Assembly: GCA_033239525.1 (NCBI GenBank)
Contig: BSYO01000022.1
Span: forward strand, 9,443,947 to 9,507,946
DNA: 64,000 bases
Direction of reading: 5' to 3'
Source of the DNA: Nepenthes gracilis
Taxonomy: Eukaryota; Streptophyta; Magnoliopsida; Caryophyllales; Nepenthaceae
Under the pieces are notes generated by a model. It was not told the origin of the DNA. It saw only the letters and a list, made by a program, of their open reading frames with translations, and searched no databases. Of the stretch, positions 23,501 to 35,400 are shown piece after piece (the stretch's first letter is position 1; each line of letters starts with the position of its first letter). The translations under genes were made by a program, and so were the position numbers.

Positions 23501-24201
23501 ACATTATAAAAAATATCATAAAAATAACTAAGAAATAACTTCCTAAAATACTTAAAATCCACTAATGGTTTAGGCTATTGGAAGCACTTTTATCACCATG
23601 TGATTTCTAAATAGCTACAAATATGTTTGTTTATTTTAGTATATTAAATTTATTTTATTCATCTATCTTAATATTTTTAATTCTATAATAGCATACTGTT
23701 ATTTATTGTCCAACTTTTATTTTATAAAATATAATAAATTTAATAGTTATTTTTAATTTTTTTTTTAATTTATAGGATATTCCAATGACAAATCATTTCT
23801 AATGCATTTATATATTTCAACTGACATCTAATTTCTCTATTTTCTTAAAATATAGATCTAAGATTATCAGAGTAATATCCAATTTTTTAGATTTTATAAT
23901 TATGGCTCAATGAATGATTAAAATTATAATATTTTATTATTAGGTTGGATTTAATCTTTGATCAGAATATATTATAACATATCTATTAGTGATTTACTTA
24001 ATAGGAGATTTTATTTTAAGTTATTTGAGATTATTTATTTTGAGTTTATAAGATTGAAATTTAATATGTTATGGATTACGTTGAGCAAATAAAAATTATA
24101 GATAATTTAATTATTATTTCAAATGGGATTCATTTTAGCACGGAGGTTTAGTCGTGGCAAATAAGGGGCATTGGCCGTTAGATTTAATCCAACAGGTTTT
24201 A
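20587..24201. other. AT-rich spacer without a recognisable gene
   Basis: No frame over about 75 aa with any familiar pattern on either strand. It includes a 119-bp tandem repeat (21578-21815) and an AAAGTGGAGGAGATTG purine run at 22861, of the kind found at the 3' end of LTR elements, but no matching LTRs were identified. Poly-T at 23400-23413. Confidence 0.6.
21578..21815. repeat. 119-bp direct tandem repeat with hairpin-forming ends
   Basis: GCCAATTGGCTACTTAGTTTA starts at 21601 less one base shift and again at 21720, a spacing of 119. Each copy holds a ~70-base core beginning AATGCCAAT and ending ATTGGCATT, which are inverted complements. The copies differ by only a few bases. Confidence 0.85.
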
Positions 24202-24210
24202 TTTTTATTA
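24202..24210. repeat. Candidate 9-bp target duplication, left
   Basis: TTTTTATTA here is repeated at 28511-28519 directly outside the right inverted end. Nine bases is the typical Mutator target duplication. The sequence is AT-rich, so chance is not excluded. Confidence 0.55.
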
Positions 24211-24290
24211 TTTAAAAAAAATGTTAAAGAAAGCGAAGTATATGCATTTGTCGAATGAAAAACGCATCTGACGACTTCCAATAGCCTTTC
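24211..24290 (+). repeat. Left terminal inverted repeat of MULE
   Basis: Diverged inverted match to the complement of 28424-28510; the best shared word is ATGAAAAAC. Roughly two thirds of positions agree by eye. Confidence 0.6.
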
Positions 24291-24507
24291 AAAAGGACAA
24301 AATAAACCCTCATCCCATTAAATCCATTCATTCCCATATGTAAATTACGTGCTCTTCCTCTCATCCATCTACTCTCCTTTGTCTTCTTAGGGTTTATTTC
24401 GTCCCCATTCCATTCCCATAAGTGAATCTCTCTCCATTCCTCTTCTCTCATTCGTTTTGCTGAGCAGTGTTAGAGTGGTCAAGTCGAAGAGAAGTAGTGG
24501 AGAAGAG

Positions 24508-24702
24508 GCATCGTATGAGCCTCTGGTAAAACTTAAGGAGGTGGCGACAGTCTTATACAGCAACGACCTCAAGTCGAGGAGAAGCGATGGAAAGAGACGA
24601 AGTAATGGAAAGAAGGCGTCGTATGAGCCTCTAGAGGAGCTAAAGGAGGCGGCAACGACCTCATACGGTAGCAACCTTTTCCTCTTCTCTTCTTCACTTT
24701 GA
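24508..24702. repeat. 108-bp direct repeat in the MULE subterminal region
   Basis: GC(A/G)TCGTATGAGCCTCT occurs at 24508 and 24616, spacing 108 (36 codons), followed by related sequence (AAGGAGGTGGCGACAGTC against AAGGAGGCGGCAACGACC). The repeat keeps frames open on both strands (24457-24702 plus, 24887-24387 minus), but neither has an ATG at the reported start or any familiar domain. Confidence 0.75.
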
Positions 24703-25845
24703 TGACCGACGCACAGCCGGTGGATAAGGACGAAGCAGTGGAGAATGGCAGAAAATATTTTTTTTATTTTTGATTTTTTGATTCTTGATGCTTGGAAACT
24801 ATATACATTTATTTTGTAGTCATAAAAAATTCTAAAATAATAATAATATAACAGAAAATAAATTTTTCTTAAATTTAAACAATGCAATACATATTTTGTT
24901 ATTTTGTAATTTCTTACCTAATTTAAATTTTAAAAATTACTCTTTATTTTATTTTTATTCCATTTGTGATAGTGCCTCATAATATAGCAGTGCCTCATAG
25001 CAATGATATTTTTCGGTCATATTAGATGTAATAACTCTTATATATTCTATAAATATGGTTAACTATATTTATAATCTTATTTTCATAACACAGAGAAATT
25101 GTTTATATAATTTGACTATTAAACTTCTAAATCATAACAAAGAACTAAAATATACCTTGTAATAAACATATTCAAAACTATAGCACTTAATCCGTCCAAT
25201 CCAATCAACCCAAAATTAAGGGATATGATCAAAAAATGTGAGCAACATGGACAAATACGTTAAAAAAAATCAGATTCGATTAATTTTTTAGACAGGATAT
25301 AATCACAAATGAAAAATAGCCAATTTACTTTGATCTAACTCAAGTTATAAAATTTTGTAAAAGTAATTTTTATTTCAGATAAATGGTAAATTTAAACGGA
25401 TCATATTAATAAATTAATATTTTTTATAACTAATAATTTTTTAGTTTAAATATTATTTATTTAAAACATTCAAGTAATACTATAGTTAAATAATATATTT
25501 TTAAAATATTTTATTATACTTTGAATATTTTTTATGTGAATATATATTTCTTAAATAAAAAATATTTAAAAATTAAAATACTGATGAATCATGCTTATAT
25601 GAGAATTGATTTGACTGTCTTAATTATGATAAAAATATGTTCAAGATATCAATGAACAAGATATAGAATATGAAAAATTGAGAAACAAAAAAAATTATAT
25701 TTCTCGAAAATTAAAAAAAGTCTATTCACTAAAAGAATCAGACTGGTCTAATTTTAGATATAAATAATATATCTGAATTAACAACCACAAACTTTTTTAA
25801 AATCATGATAGAATGACGGAAAATAAATAAATAACAGTGTTTTAG
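24703..25845. other. AT-rich interior of the MULE, no gene seen
   Basis: No recognisable coding or RNA feature; long A/T runs. Confidence 0.5.
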
Positions 25846-26100
25846 ATGACTAAGAAAAAAGTGATCAAACAACAGGGCATCGTAGTACCCCTCATTTGCC
25901 AAACAACAGGTATACCACCAGATACCGGTACTAAATCTGAGAAATTTTTTTTCAAAAGCTTTGGATGTGTAGCCTTGCTGCCCATATTTCTTCCCATGAA
26001 GGGCAGCCTTCATGAGCAAATTATCATTATTTCTCTTGGTATCAATTTAAATGAGGGAAAGACTTTTAGGGATTCAACTACAAAAAGAAGCATAGAAGAT

Positions 26101-26302
26101 AACAATGATACAGACTTTGCTGGTCCAAAAAGTCTAGCAGAGTTGAAAGTTGCCAAGCAGCTTATGGAAAGAAGCAGCAGATGAAGCATGAACAGCCAAC
26201 CGAAGGTAACCTCTCATTTGAAGGGCCAAAGCCTTTGAGTGAGATTCTGAGAAGAAAAGGAGAAGCTGAAGCTGCAGCATCTGGGAAGAAAGAAGAGGAC
26301 AA
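26101..26302 (+). pseudogene. Captured host-gene fragment, CCCH zinc-finger-like tail (tentative)
   Basis: On the plus strand two related phrases follow each other: DFAGPKSLAELKVAK and, after a one-base frame slip near 26165, LSFEGPKPLSEILRRKGEAE then AAASGKKEED. The [A/E]GPK-x-L-x-E-[L/I] repeat with a charged tail resembles C-terminal regions of plant CCCH zinc-finger proteins as I remember them; no CCCH finger is present. At about 26303 the plus-strand sense ends abruptly and the sequence becomes the antisense of the FAR1-like transposase. Composition is more GC-rich than its surroundings. This is the structure expected of gene-fragment capture by a MULE. Confidence 0.45.
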
Positions 26303-27200
26303 GCAATTCACTGTTAGCTCTTTCACTTAGTTGTGTTCTTCTAATTTTCAACGTAAAGATATTTTTCATAAAACACGCAACCCATTTATAACTTAGACAA
26401 TAGATTCTATCTAACCACGACCTTGAATGACTGCCTTCATTTGCGGACATCATGGTTGACTAAGTACTCTCAAATTGTCTTTCATCATCGTATCTATACA
26501 TTAATTTACTAAACTCGAAAAGTAACCCATCACAATTCCCGAGATATTTAGTGGCATTTTGCATAATATGCCAAGTACACAAACCATGCCATGTTGACGG
26601 ACATCACCAACGCAAGAGCCTTCGTTATTGCAGTATTTTGATCAGTAAAAATAATTTGGGAAGTCCGCCCACTGTGACATTTTAAAAATGTCTCAAATAA
26701 CCAAACAAAATAGTCGATTGTTTCATCATACAATAATGTTATTCCAAAAACAACGATCAATCTGTGATGGTTAAAACTTATGAAGACACTGAAATGCCAC
26801 AAACCTTTATTTGTCCTATAAGTTGTATAACAAATAACAACATCACCAAATCCATGATAATCAACAATCATTTTTAGATCCGTCCAAAATAAATTAGTCA
26901 TACAGTTTTTGTTATCTAACTACATGTCGATAAAAAAAAAAAAGAGTTCTATAATTTTTTCTTTTAAAAATAAGAAAGTATTGCCCCTACCTCACCAAAC
27001 TCCATACACCATTACCTCCTACCACGAAGAAAAGTTTTTTGGTCATCCGCTGTATAACCCGCATTACTCCTATCACCAGCCTCAACTACAATTAGATCGT
27101 AGGTTTAACAAGGTCTCAAACTGGCGTCTTGAGCCATGTCAATTAAATGATCATACTCTTTCGAAACCCCCCTTCGTGATCTAAGCATGTGCCTTGTTTT
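26303..27200 (-). pseudogene. FAR1/FHY3-type MULE transposase remnant
   Basis: Minus strand. 26901-26548 encodes MTNLFWTDLKMIVDYHGFGD, VVICYTTYRTNKGLWHFSVF, FNHHRLIVVFGITLLYDETI, FVWLFETFLKCHSGRTSQII, FTDQNTAITKALALVM: the MULE transposase domain, with the D of 'FGDVV' and the D of 'TDQ' as two of the catalytic acids. Downstream, HIMQNATKYLGNCDGLLFEF and WLDRIYCLSYKWVACFMKNI, FTLKIRRTQLSERANSEL continue the FAR1 pattern to 26303. Upstream (27150-27000) VEAGDRSNAGYTADDQKTFL fits the end of the N-terminal region. Several stops and frame slips make it a pseudogene. Domesticated FAR1/FHY3 transcription factors share this fold, but position inside inverted repeats favours a transposase. Confidence 0.85.
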
Positions 27201-27559
27201 TTAAGGTTCTAGTTCGTGATTATGTAATTCAATAAAGTCTTTAACACTTATTTTTTCAGTTTTCCTAATAAGGACACAATCTATCCTAACAGGACAGTCA
27301 CAACGTGTTTCTCATTGCTGTTTTGTATTTTCACCTCGTTACTTGTCTAGTAGACGCATTCATTTTCTTGAATAACAAAATGTTCTAGATATATCTAACT
27401 TATCAATTTTAGATTTCCGAATTAAATACTTTCTTACTGAAAATTCCATTCGAGTACTATATTGTTTTCAATACTCCAAAACATCATCCATTTTTTCAAA
27501 ACTTATGCCAATTTTTAGAGTATTTTCATTCATTATACAATTACAGGAGCAAACAAAAT

Positions 27560-27905
27560 GGTAGTAATATTATGTTATTTGCAACCGGAGCAATACATAG
27601 ACAATACATATATTAATATATTTATATATATATATACATATGTATATACATTGCACAATGGACAGATACACACATAGTATGATATGTAAACAGTTTCGTC
27701 CAAGCATACATAAATATACACACATGCAACATGTGTGTGTGTGTGTATGTATATATGTATGCACATACATAGCTATATTTATACATATATGAATACATAC
27801 ACACGCAACTTATATTATATAAATATATTTATGTAAATGAGTATATGTTTTTATATTTATACATGTACATATAAATATAAATATATATATATATTTATAC
27901 ATTTG
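27560..27905. repeat. AT/CA microsatellite region
   Basis: Interrupted (TA)n, (CA)n, (TG)n and CATA-type repeats. Overlapping open frames rich in H, Y, I and T here are artefacts of these repeats. Confidence 0.8.
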
Positions 27906-28344
27906 TGCAAACACACACCTACCATTTATACACTCAACTCCCAAATCCGAATATCACAGCCGAACATAGTAATAAACTCTATTCTTATACGATTTCTCTT
28001 CTGATCCAAATATTTGGCATCCACAAAATTTTAAGTAACAAATCTTTAAATTTTAATAATAATACGGTGGATTTACAGTTAATTTTAAGAAACAGAGAAG
28101 ATTATTTGCCTGATATGTGACGATAAACGGTGTTGGCAGTTTCAAACAGTAACAATAGACAACAACGACACCAAATAACGGCAGCGACAACAGTAATTCT
28201 CTATCAAGCAACAGCGACATTGACAGTTATGGCAATAATGACAACAATAGTGCTGCTTAATAAAATGAAGAAGAGAAGAGAGAGAGGAAGGAAGGAAGAG
28301 AGAAGTTTCGTCCAGACAAAATGAAAATGGGGAAGACGAAATAA
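27906..28344. other. MULE interior, no gene supported
   Basis: Contains ACAACGACA-type trinucleotide-rich sequence (28130-28260) and a GAGAGAGGAAGGAAG purine run at 28275. A short plus-strand frame exists but matches nothing I recognise. Confidence 0.5.
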
Positions 28345-28510
28345 ATTTTATCCAGATGCATTCTCAGTCGTTGAATGTGTTTTTTATCCAATGATTGTAT
28401 GCGCCTTCCTTTTTTTCAAAAGGCCTTTTTTTTAAAATGTTATTGACTATCATTAAATATGTTTTTCATCTGGCGGTTGTATATAACTCCTTTTTTGTTT
28501 CAACATTTTC
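28345..28510 (-). repeat. Right terminal repeat of MULE, two tandem units
   Basis: 28345-28423 and 28424-28510 are diverged copies of one terminal unit (each has ATCCAATGATTGTATGCGCC or ATCTGGCGGTTGTATATAAC near its outer side). Both are inverted relatives of the left end at 24211-24290. Confidence 0.6.
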
Positions 28511-28519
28511 TTTTTATTA

Positions 28520-28819
28520 AATAACAAAAACGGGGCCGTTGGATTGTTGAGCGCCCCTCTGCCCTTAGTGGTGGGCCCAGGTGCCCATTTTCCAAAAAAA
28601 AAAAAAAAGAAAAAAAAAAAAAAAAAGGAAATTGTGGAATTTAGCCCTAATTGAGGTCCCTGTCTCCTTCGGCCGAGAGAGAGAGAGAGCGAGACAGAGA
28701 GCGCGATTCCTTCAGCCGACAGAGAGAGAGGAGAGAGAAGAGGAGAGAGAGGGAAGCCGAGAGAGTGAATCAAAGGGGAGAAGCTTGGGGGAGCCAAGGT
28801 AGGTGTCGCCCTGCCAGCC
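28520..28819 (+). promoter_or_regulatory. Promoter/5' leader of the WD40 gene
   Basis: The stretch between the MULE end and the start codon. It holds a poly-A tract with one G (28595-28626) and a GA-rich leader (28673-28770, GAGAGAGAGAGAGAGC and GAGAGAGAGGAGAGAGAAG), common in 5' leaders of plant housekeeping genes. No clear TATA box is seen and no ATG lies between 28650 and the start, so no upstream ORF is evident. Any more distal promoter elements would have to lie within or beyond the MULE. Confidence 0.5.
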
Positions 28820-29467
28820 ATGAGCTTGGTCGCAGGCTCTTACGAGCGATTCATTTGGGGCTACAGACTCAAACGCTCTAATGCTGACCCACCTCTGACC
28901 ATAACCCCTCTCTTCTCGTACCCAGCGCACCTCTCCCCTGTCAAAGCCGTCGCCGTCGCCGGCCCTGTTGCTGCCTCCGCCGCATCAGACGATTCCGTCA
29001 AGCTCTACGATCTCACTACCTGCTCCGAACTCGGATCCGTCCTCCACCACACCTCCTCCGTCACCTCCCTCTCCTTCTTCACCCCCGCCTCTGTCTCCTT
29101 TCCCCGCAACCTTCTCTCGGCATGCGAAGATGGCTCTGTATATATCTACGATGCTGATCCTTTCGTCATCCTCAAGAACGTGCCGGTGCACAAGAAAGGG
29201 GTTAACGATCTGGCCGTACACCTATCCGGGAGGTTAGCGTTGACCGTGGGGAGAGACTCGTGCTTGGGAATGGTGAATTTGGTGAGAGGGAGGAGGAGTT
29301 TTTTCTGTAGGTTGGGGAAGGAGGCTACGATTGTGAGGTTTAGTTTGGATGGAAATAGGTTTTTCATGGGAATGGAGAACAAAATTACAGTCCACGAGGC
29401 CGAGGACGCGAAATTTATTTGTGAATTCGAGAGTCCAAAGCGGATTCTCTGTGCTGCGGCTGGTGAG
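28820..29467 (+). CDS. Exon 1 of WD40 gene
   Basis: ATG at 28820 (context GCCATGA) to GAG before GTCAGT; 648 bases, 216 codons, ending in phase 0 at AAAGE. The open frame continues 18 bases into the intron by chance. GC-rich compared with the introns. Confidence 0.9.
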
Positions 29468-32400
29468 GTCAGTTTCTGTGCTTGAAATTTTACTTGTTTC
29501 CTGCTCTATTATTTTCCTCATTTATTCTCAAATTTTGTTCTTTAGATTTTATTTACTAACTATATTATATGTAGAATTATATTCAAATTATCAGTTGAAA
29601 TCGCCAAAATTTGAGAATATGATTAAAAAATACATCTTATAAATATTATTGAAAAAAATGTGAATATTATGAATAAAAGTGGAGAAATAAATGTTGGGAA
29701 TGTAATTGCGAAGAAAATGAGTAAGTGGTGAATGTTTTTAGTAATTTTTTCGTTATTTTACTATTGATTTAAGGCAATTGTGATTGTTAATGAAATTTAT
29801 TGACAATGTTGGTCGTATGACTTGTTGTTGAAGTTTATTGTGCTCTTGGATATTGTCTAATCTGAAGAGAAGAGCTATATATACAAAATAATGGTCATGG
29901 AGTGCAATAATATCAACTCTCCAATACTATACTTATCAGATCGGCCAATATTTGCATCCTTGGATCGATTGCACCATTGTTAGATAGTGAATGTGATATG
30001 CTTTTGCTGGATGGCTCTTTTAGCTGTAATGGTAAAGTGTATTTTCTGTGAACTATTCATACTTGATCATAGCTGGAGATTATTTTTGATTGATCATGGT
30101 GATTCTTTTCTTTTTATATCTTTGTCATATTTTTGACTATAAAGTCAGATGATATGTGGGCATATTCTTAAGGATGACATCTCCTTTTTGTTGTATTTTC
30201 ACGATGATAAAAAGTTTCTTATGGGATGATCCTCGTTCTCGTCTTTCAATGTATTCATGCTTGTAATGTTGGGGTTTGGGCTTTGATGCTGGGTGACGTT
30301 TATTTTATGTTGGCCCAGGCAGCATCTTTTTTTTTTTTTTTTTCCATAAGCTTGGTCTAATTTGAGAGACTGAAGGGTAACGAAGTGTCTAAATAAGGAC
30401 TGAGTAAGAAATGCAGAATAGCAGAAAAGTGTTGTTATTCATGTTGACCTATTTGCTTCATCTTATCTTTTCATGGCCTTTTTATTTTTGGATGATTTGG
30501 TAGGAATATGATGAATGCTGTTTAAAACTTGCAATTATTTAGAATTTTCATTGATTGGGGGTATTATAAATTCCTCTTACCTATAAGAATCACTGTTCCA
30601 TATATACATATATCAAAGAGTTAGCTTAAATGGGGAAGTTAAGATGTGCTGGTTAGTTCAATTTTAAAAGATAAAATATGATGTAAATATCGGGCGATAT
30701 TTTAAGTATCAATAGTATATATCAATATTGGCCCCTCAATATGTGTTGCCAATCAATCAGCTGAACCAACAGAAGGGAACCAACGAATTCAACTGAATGA
30801 AAGCTACTCTAGCAACCTTATCAACAAGAGGTTGAGATGCTATGTGATTGTTGAAACTGATGAAACAGAATCAGTTTAGTAGCAGCCTTATAAATGGATG
30901 TAGGTGGCAACATATTGGGATATGAAGAGGAATGAAATGAATTGGGAACTCCCTTATGAGATTTGATCTATCTGCTCCAAACTGTTCTCTTATTCTCCAA
31001 TTATGTTTCTTATTTCTTTACTGCCATTCTCCCTCTTGATTCTCTGTTACTTTCATTTTGGTTTACTTAGTGATTGTAGATCGCATTATCTTTCTGCATC
31101 ACAAATTGAAGCCTCAGAAATTCTATCTAGATGTTCAAATTTTCCTGTTTGAAAAGAGGTTATTGGTTGCCTTTCTTCTCTTTTTCTTCATTGTTGGGGA
31201 TGGAAAAGTTACCTATTTGTTTCCTTTCTTACTCTGAAGTAACATCCATAACCTTAGTTCCACTATTTCATCATTTTATGTTCTTAAGCTTGTGGAATGT
31301 GTAACAAGATGAGGTTAAAACAGTTTCCAAAAATGCTCTTGATTAAGCAGTCACTATGCACAAGAACATTAAAATTAATTCCCTGTCAGTTTTCAGTTAA
31401 CTAATAGGACAAATCCCATTGAATATTGTGTGAATATTGATATTTCCTGGAACAACCGGAAAAGGACACTGATTTATGTTTGTTGTTGTCCTTGTTCTTG
31501 CTTTCTTCTTCTTCTATTATAAATTTAAGCAGCCTAAAGTTATCTTGTGCATTTTTATTAACTCTAGCCGTAATTAGTTAAATTTAACTTCTTTTTAACA
31601 GACTGGGCTTCTTTTCACTGGGGGTGAGGACCGTGGTATCAAAGCTTGGGACAGCAGAAATGGGAAGTGTGCATATTCAATAGAGAATGCACATTCAGCT
31701 CGCGTGAAAGGTCTCGTTGTGCTTACAAAAAATGGTGAACCTGGATCTACCGAGGATCTGTATTTATTAGCATCTGCGTCTTCAGATGGTGTTGTCCGAG
31801 TCTGGGATATTCGCGTGGCTAATAAGGAGATGCCAAACCCATTGGCTGAAGCTCATACCAAGTCAAGGCTGACTTGTCTAGCTGGTTCATCTCTTAAATG
31901 TGAGTAATTTGGTAAATTTGCTCGAAAATTTTTTGGTTTCTTATTTCTTTATTTTGGTCCTTCAATTGTTTTCCTATATTGTGTATTTTATATTAAATTT
32001 TGACGACCATTTTTTTCAATTGTTTCAATATCACCCTTGTGACCCTTCTATAAAATTTTCCTTGTGTGCAATAAGATAATAATGTGAATGTTAGGTCTCC
32101 CTGAAAAGGAGATGGTCTAGTCATATCTTTCAGTATAGTTACCTTGTTACTACTTCACTCTAGTCATTAGCTCTGTCTTTGACATTCCCCTCTGTTGGGC
32201 TTTTTTATGTATTGACATATTCTGTAACTGTGCCTAGTCGGTTGTTGGCGAAGGTATCCATGTTCTGAAGATCGGCATAATATTCACGCTCGTTTGCCGA
32301 TTTGTATCTCCCAGTATCCATGCCCGCTAGCGCATGACCTGCGCCCGAGGCACTAATTTCAGGAAGCACGCACATAAGACTCTCCAAGTGATACCAAAAA

Positions 32401-35400
32401 GTTTGATCATATGTTAGGATTAGAGAAGATGGCTAGAAGCAAGAAAGGTTTGGGATATATAGAAAACACCTCCGAAAACGGTAAACATTCAAAAACGATT
32501 TTTGTTCCTACCACAAACATTTCACACAAAAACATAAGCACACCTAAAATTACTAAATCTGTGCCTAAACGTGCGGGAATAAGAAATGATTCAAATTTAA
32601 CAAGATAATAAATGAATTTGCTAAAGTTAACCATTCGGTTGAAACAAATTTCAGAATTACTTAATAAACCGATCCAAAAACCAAGCTAAGACAAGTTACA
32701 CCTTCCCTAAGTTTGTGCCAATGTGTCATGCATGTGGGCAAATTGGTCACATTTGTTCCCGTTGCCACACCATCAATCTGTTATACAACCAAAGATAAGG
32801 CGTGAAAATGAACAAATTTGTTAATCATATTCAATAGCTGAATGATCAAGTGAAAAAACGAAATTAGAAAATAAATTCAGGAAGAAAAATATGGATCACG
32901 AAGAGTGATTTGAAAAACTCTTCTAAAAATTTTCCTCGTAAAGTTGCCCATATTGCTTTGAAAGCCCAAAATTATTCATTGTGGTATTTGGACAGTGGAT
33001 ACTCCAGACATATGTGTGGCAATAAGACCATGTTTTCATCTTTTTTTTGACCATCTCGATGGGATGGTAGTTTTTAGTGATAGAGTTAGGGCTCCTATTC
33101 TCAATAGAGGACAGCTCAGTATTTCTGGTCTTTCAAAGCCTTGTGACGTTTTGTATATAACCGGATTAAAATCTAACCTCTTTAGTATTAACCAATTTTG
33201 TGATGAAAATTTTGAGGTCAGATTTTTCTGTGACAATTTTTGTATGTATGACACAAATGGCACTATTGTGTTAGAGGGCAAAAGAATTTATGATAACCTA
33301 TACGGTATCGAACCTAGCCCTGTCATGGGATGCCATCCTGCTAAATCGATTCTATCGAACTGTAACATCAACGTTTTGGTTATTTAAACTTTAAAATTTC
33401 TAAGAAAAATTTTGTTGAAGGCCTTCCAAAGTTGTCTAATGTTAAACACCATGTGCGTGGTCCATGCCAACTTGGAAAACAAAATAGAGCTAGTCATCCT
33501 TCACTAAGCGACATTCACACATCGTGTCCTATTGAACTGATTCATATGGATCCCATGGGACTTTCTAGGATTGAGATTTTGGATGGTAAAAGGTACATCT
33601 TAGTGATTGCAGATGACTACTCTAGATATTCTTGGGAAGACCTTATTTGTGAAAAATCTGACACTTTTGATCATGTAAATTTATGTAAATAACTTATCAA
33701 TGAAAAAGGAACTCCGATTGTGCGGATTTGTAGTGATCATGGATAGGAATTTGAAAACTCAAGCTTTGACAATTTTTGTAATGAAGAAAAAATTCAAGGT
33801 GAATTCTCTGCTTCCATTACTCCCCAATAAAATGGGATTGTGGAACGTAGAAATCTGGTCATTTAAGAAATGGCTAGAACTATAATACAAAGCAAAATTG
33901 TAGCTATGCATTTTTGGGGTGAAGTCGTGAGCATGGCTTGTCACATAATCAATAGGGTCTACCTAAGACCCTGGATGGATAAGACCCCTTATGAACTTTG
34001 GAGAGGAAAGAAACTCAATATAAAGTATTTTCTAATTTTTGGAAGTACATGCTTTATACTTCGAGATAGGGAAACTTTAAGCAAGTTCGACTCTAAAAGC
34101 GATCAAAGAATATTTTTAGGATATTCACTTTCCAATAGAGCCTATTGTGTGTACAATTTTCGTGCTCAAACTGTTATAGAGTCGATAAATATTGTCGTGG
34201 ATGATGTCCCTAGTGAGCAATCTGAAGCTAGTGATTACCTGGACAAAGAGGTTGATCAAACTGAATCCTATCATGAGTCAGCTTCTACTTATATTCCTGA
34301 TGAGACTACTAACACTGTTCCTGTCAAGGAACCTTCTGCTAGAGTTAAACTTAATAATCTCAAAGATTACTGGTGATCTGAGTGAGGGGATGAGACTGCG
34401 TCATCATGTTCTGAATCTTCGTGTCTATACATGCTATGTCTCTCACTTAGAATAAAAAAAAGTCTGGATTAACGCAATGCATGAAGAGCTAAACCAATTT
34501 GTTAGGAATGATGTATGGTCCTTGGTTCCCCAATCTAAACATACAAATGTTATTGGCACCAATGGATCTTCAAAAATAAAACTGACGAAAATGGCAACAT
34601 TACTCGTAACAAAGCTAGTATTATCACTCAGGGATACACGCATATTGAGGGTATCGATTTCAACGAGACCCTTTCTCCCGTGGCTTATCTTGAATTTATA
34701 AGAATCTTATTATTCACTGCCTGCACTATGAGCTTTAAATGTCAAAAGTGCCTTCCTTTATGGCACCATTTAAGAAGAAGTTTATGATGAGCAACTAAAG
34801 GGATTTGTTGATCCTGTATTCCCGAACCATGTGTACAAGCTTAAAAAGGCCGTGTATGGTCTAAAAGAAGCTTTAAGAGCTTGGTACGAGAGACTCTCCT
34901 CGTACCTTAGTGACCACCGCTTTGTTAGGGGCAATGTTGATAAAACCCTTTTTGTGAAAACTATTGAAAAAGGGGTCAAAATAAGTTGTATCTCGGGACT
35001 AATAGTCCCAAGACACAATTTGTTTCGACTCCTTTTTCAAATTGCGGAATAAACGAAAATATAAATATACAATAAATGTAAAATATATTTAGGTCTAGAT
35101 GAATCAAACGATAAAAAGGCATATAAGATGTAAACATAAAAAGGAGCACTACTCAAGGTATAATTTTGTTAACAAAGGGAAACCTTGATAACCAAGATTA
35201 TCGAATAAAACCCTCTAGATTTCTACGACCAGGAAAGAATGGACTAAAAAAGTCAACTTACAGATTTGGTAGTATAGACACACTACACTTGTTGACTTAT
35301 TCTTGTCTTGTGATATCTATTAAGAAACTCCTTGGATTTGCCTGTGGCAAAGGAATTGGATGCCTTTCGGTCTTCTTGTCAATCTTCCTTCACGAGTTGT

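Larger units (their letters stand above)
24211..28510 (-). mobile_element. Mutator-like (MULE) element with FAR1-type transposase and captured fragment
   Basis: 4.3 kb flanked by the 9-bp repeat TTTTTATTA. The ends are inverted relatives: left 24219-24290 (AATGTTAAAGAAAG..., GAATGAAAAACGCATCTGAC, CCTTTCAAAAGG) against the complement of 28400-28510 (AATGTTGAAAC..., GATGAAAAACATATTTAATG, CCTTTTGAAAA). Inside are a broken FAR1/MULE transposase on the minus strand (26303-27200), a plus-strand fragment resembling a host protein, a 108-bp direct repeat near the left end and microsatellites near the right end. The right end has two tandem versions of the terminal unit (28345-28423 and 28424-28510). 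The element stops about 310 bp before the WD40 start codon. Confidence 0.7.

Noticed and set aside
24387..24887. 166-aa minus-strand frame in the MULE end
   Set aside because: Non-ATG start, low-complexity leading part and the 108-bp repeat; it overlaps the inverted-repeat region.
26303..27200. Host FAR1/FHY3 transcription factor gene
   Set aside because: Stops and frame slips throughout, and its place inside Mutator-type inverted ends fits a transposase remnant better.
27570..27804. Three overlapping His/Tyr/Ile-rich frames
   Set aside because: Artefacts of TA, CA and CATA repeats with no start context or domain.
28968..29521. Several frames on both strands over WD40 exon 1
   Set aside because: Shadows of the real coding frame of exon 1.
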